From: Verrucomicrobiota bacterium
Lineage (GTDB): Bacteria; Verrucomicrobiota; Verrucomicrobiia; Limisphaerales; UBA8199
Length of the DNA: 5,949 nucleotides
NCBI GenBank assembly: GCA_026397855.1
Contig: JAPLUA010000643.1
Coordinates: 1-5,949 of the forward strand
Reading direction: 5' to 3'
The stretch's first letter is position 1. Each line of letters begins with the position of its first letter. Under the pieces are notes generated by a model. It did not search any database. It had not been told where the DNA came from and saw only the letters and a program-made list of their open reading frames with translations. This document shows, one piece after another, positions 4,859-5,949 of the stretch. A program made the translations under genes and the position numbers.

Positions 4859-5949
4859 TGCTCTACTATTTGAGCCAATACCTGCTGGATTGCTCCGCGG
4901 AGACCCCTTGGGCCCCGCAGTTCTCCGCATTGCGGCTGTTCAGTTACATTACCTTCCGCTCAGCCGGAGCCGCGGTGACCGCCCTGGTTTTGAGTTGGTG
5001 GCTGGGCCCCCGGGTAATTTCCTGGCTGAGGCGCCTCAAGTTCGGCCAGGAATACGCGGACAAGGCCGAGGTCGGGGGTATCATCTCGGCGCCGCATGCG
5101 AGCAAGCGGGGCACTCCGACCATGGGGGGGATCATGATCGTTCTGGCGCTGAACCTGACCACCCTCCTCTGGGCGCAGTGGAACACACTCGTGGAGTTGA
5201 CCCTGCTTTCGGTCGTGGTGCTGACCGGCCTGGGGTTCTATGACGACTACACGAAGATCATCCAGCAGAACAGCGGCGGCGTGCGGTCGCTGGTCAAGCT
5301 TTCGGTCCAGATCGGGCTTGCGCTCTTCATCGGGCTCTATTTGTGGGAGCGCCCATCCACCCGCAACCTGATCACAGATATCATGGTGCCCTTCTACAAG
5401 TATCCGGTGGCGACGGGCGTGGGCCTGATCGGGTTGGCGCTGGCGATCCTTACCATTGTGGGCAGTTCGAATGCAGTGAACCTGACCGACGGATTGGATG
5501 GCTTGGCCATCGGCTGCACGATCATTGTGTCATTCGTGTTCCTGGTCTTGACTTACCTGGCAGGACACAAGACGGCCTCCGCCTACTTGCAGATTCCGCA
5601 CGTGGTGGGCGCCGGCGAGTTGACCGTGTTCTGCGCCGCCATGATCGGGGCGGGCCTGGGCTTTCTGTGGTTTAATTGTCATCCCGCCCAGGTCTTCATG
5701 GGCGATACCGGTTCGCTGGCGCTGGGAGGCGCGCTGGGGATCATCGCGGTTCTGATCCATCAACCGCTGGTGCTTGTGATTGCCGGCGGCGTGTTTGTGA
5801 TGGAGGCGGTCTCGGTCATGCTCCAGACGGGCTGGTTCCGTTATACCCGGCGGCGCTACGGGACCGGACGGCGCATCTTTCGCATGGCGCCCATTCACCA
5901 TCACTTCCAGAAGAAGGGATGGCATGAATCGCAGGTCGTCATGCGGTTC
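4858..5949 (+). CDS. mraY: MraY, phospho-N-acetylmuramoyl-pentapeptide-transferase, 3'-truncated by the window
   Basis: This integral membrane enzyme transfers phospho-MurNAc-pentapeptide from UDP to undecaprenyl phosphate, forming lipid I from the MurF product. The frame is open from ATG 4858 (TAATG overlap with murF; GAAAGAG just upstream can serve as ribosome-binding site) to the window end, 364 codons. Multiple hydrophobic segments are present. Signature motifs are SKRGTPTMGG, FYDDY with Asp129-Asp130, NLTDGLDGLA at 208-217, FMGDTGSLALGG with Asp283, and HHHFQKKGW beginning at His347. The aspartates match the conserved catalytic and Mg2+-binding acids of the family. The last visible residues (ESQVVMRF) are the usual near-terminal motif, so only a short tail should be missing. 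The segment between membrane spans holds SAYLQIPHVVGAGELTVFC, a form I associate with Verrucomicrobiota and Chlamydiota. Confidence 0.97.
   Translation, partial: MLYYLSQYLLDCSAETPWAPQFSALRLFSYITFRSAGAAVTALVLSWWLGPRVISWLRRLKFGQEYADKAEVGGIISAPHASKRGTPTMGGIMIVLALNLTTLLWAQWNTLVELTLLSVVVLTGLGFYDDYTKIIQQNSGGVRSLVKLSVQIGLALFIGLYLWERPSTRNLITDIMVPFYKYPVATGVGLIGLALAILTIVGSSNAVNLTDGLDGLAIGCTIIVSFVFLVLTYLAGHKTASAYLQIPHVVGAGELTVFCAAMIGAGLGFLWFNCHPAQVFMGDTGSLALGGALGIIAVLIHQPLVLVIAGGVFVMEAVSVMLQTGWFRYTRRRYGTGRRIFRMAPIHHHFQKKGWHESQVVMRF

Noticed and set aside
4890..5243. Open + strand frames at 4890-5243, 5343-5675 and 5676-5927
   Set aside because: These are out-of-frame shadows of mraY, whose true frame carries all the conserved family motifs.

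Overview
The window is a stretch of a bacterial division and cell-wall (dcw) cluster. All recognisable genes are on the + strand, packed closely, and GC-rich. Gene order is rsmH (3' part), an ftsL-like gene, an unexplained repeat-bearing segment, ftsI (class B penicillin-binding protein), murF, and mraY (cut by the right edge). The FtsL-like protein, and the style of MurF (a GREHLEFFG motif) and MraY, recall Verrucomicrobiota of the Pedosphaera/Limisphaera type. That placement is from memory of family sequences, not from a search, so it is moderate confidence only.

Layout. Bases 1-773 hold the C-terminal part of the 16S rRNA m4C1402 methyltransferase RsmH. Bases 774-1182 hold a short FtsL-type protein with one membrane segment and a coiled coil. 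It has no good start codon in frame, and a plausible ATG-led N-terminus lies just upstream in another frame, so a small indel is suspected. Bases 1183-1512 contain no recognised gene. They hold an open 98-codon frame carrying two perfect, in-frame 51-bp direct repeats 207 bp apart. Each repeat is an imperfect palindrome, and the spacer has further small palindromes. Bases 1513-3423 are ftsI, 3461-4858 murF, and 4858-5949 mraY, which overlaps the murF stop by one base.

How the genes work together. FtsL and FtsI are inner-membrane divisome proteins; FtsI crosslinks septal peptidoglycan. MurF adds the D-Ala-D-Ala dipeptide to finish the cytoplasmic UDP-MurNAc-pentapeptide. MraY moves that product onto undecaprenyl phosphate to form lipid I. 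RsmH is the usual translation-related passenger at the head of the cluster. murE, normally between ftsI and murF, is absent from this position.

The only part that looks undescribed is the ftsL-ftsI interval: the duplicated 51-bp palindromic module, the peptide it could encode (LPPPVTPSDEEPIAAGGW, twice), and the fact that ftsL, this ORF and ftsI lie in one frame separated only by TAG codons. The rest is ordinary dcw biology. No RNA genes, CRISPR arrays, insertion sequences with transposases, or convincing promoters or terminators were seen.
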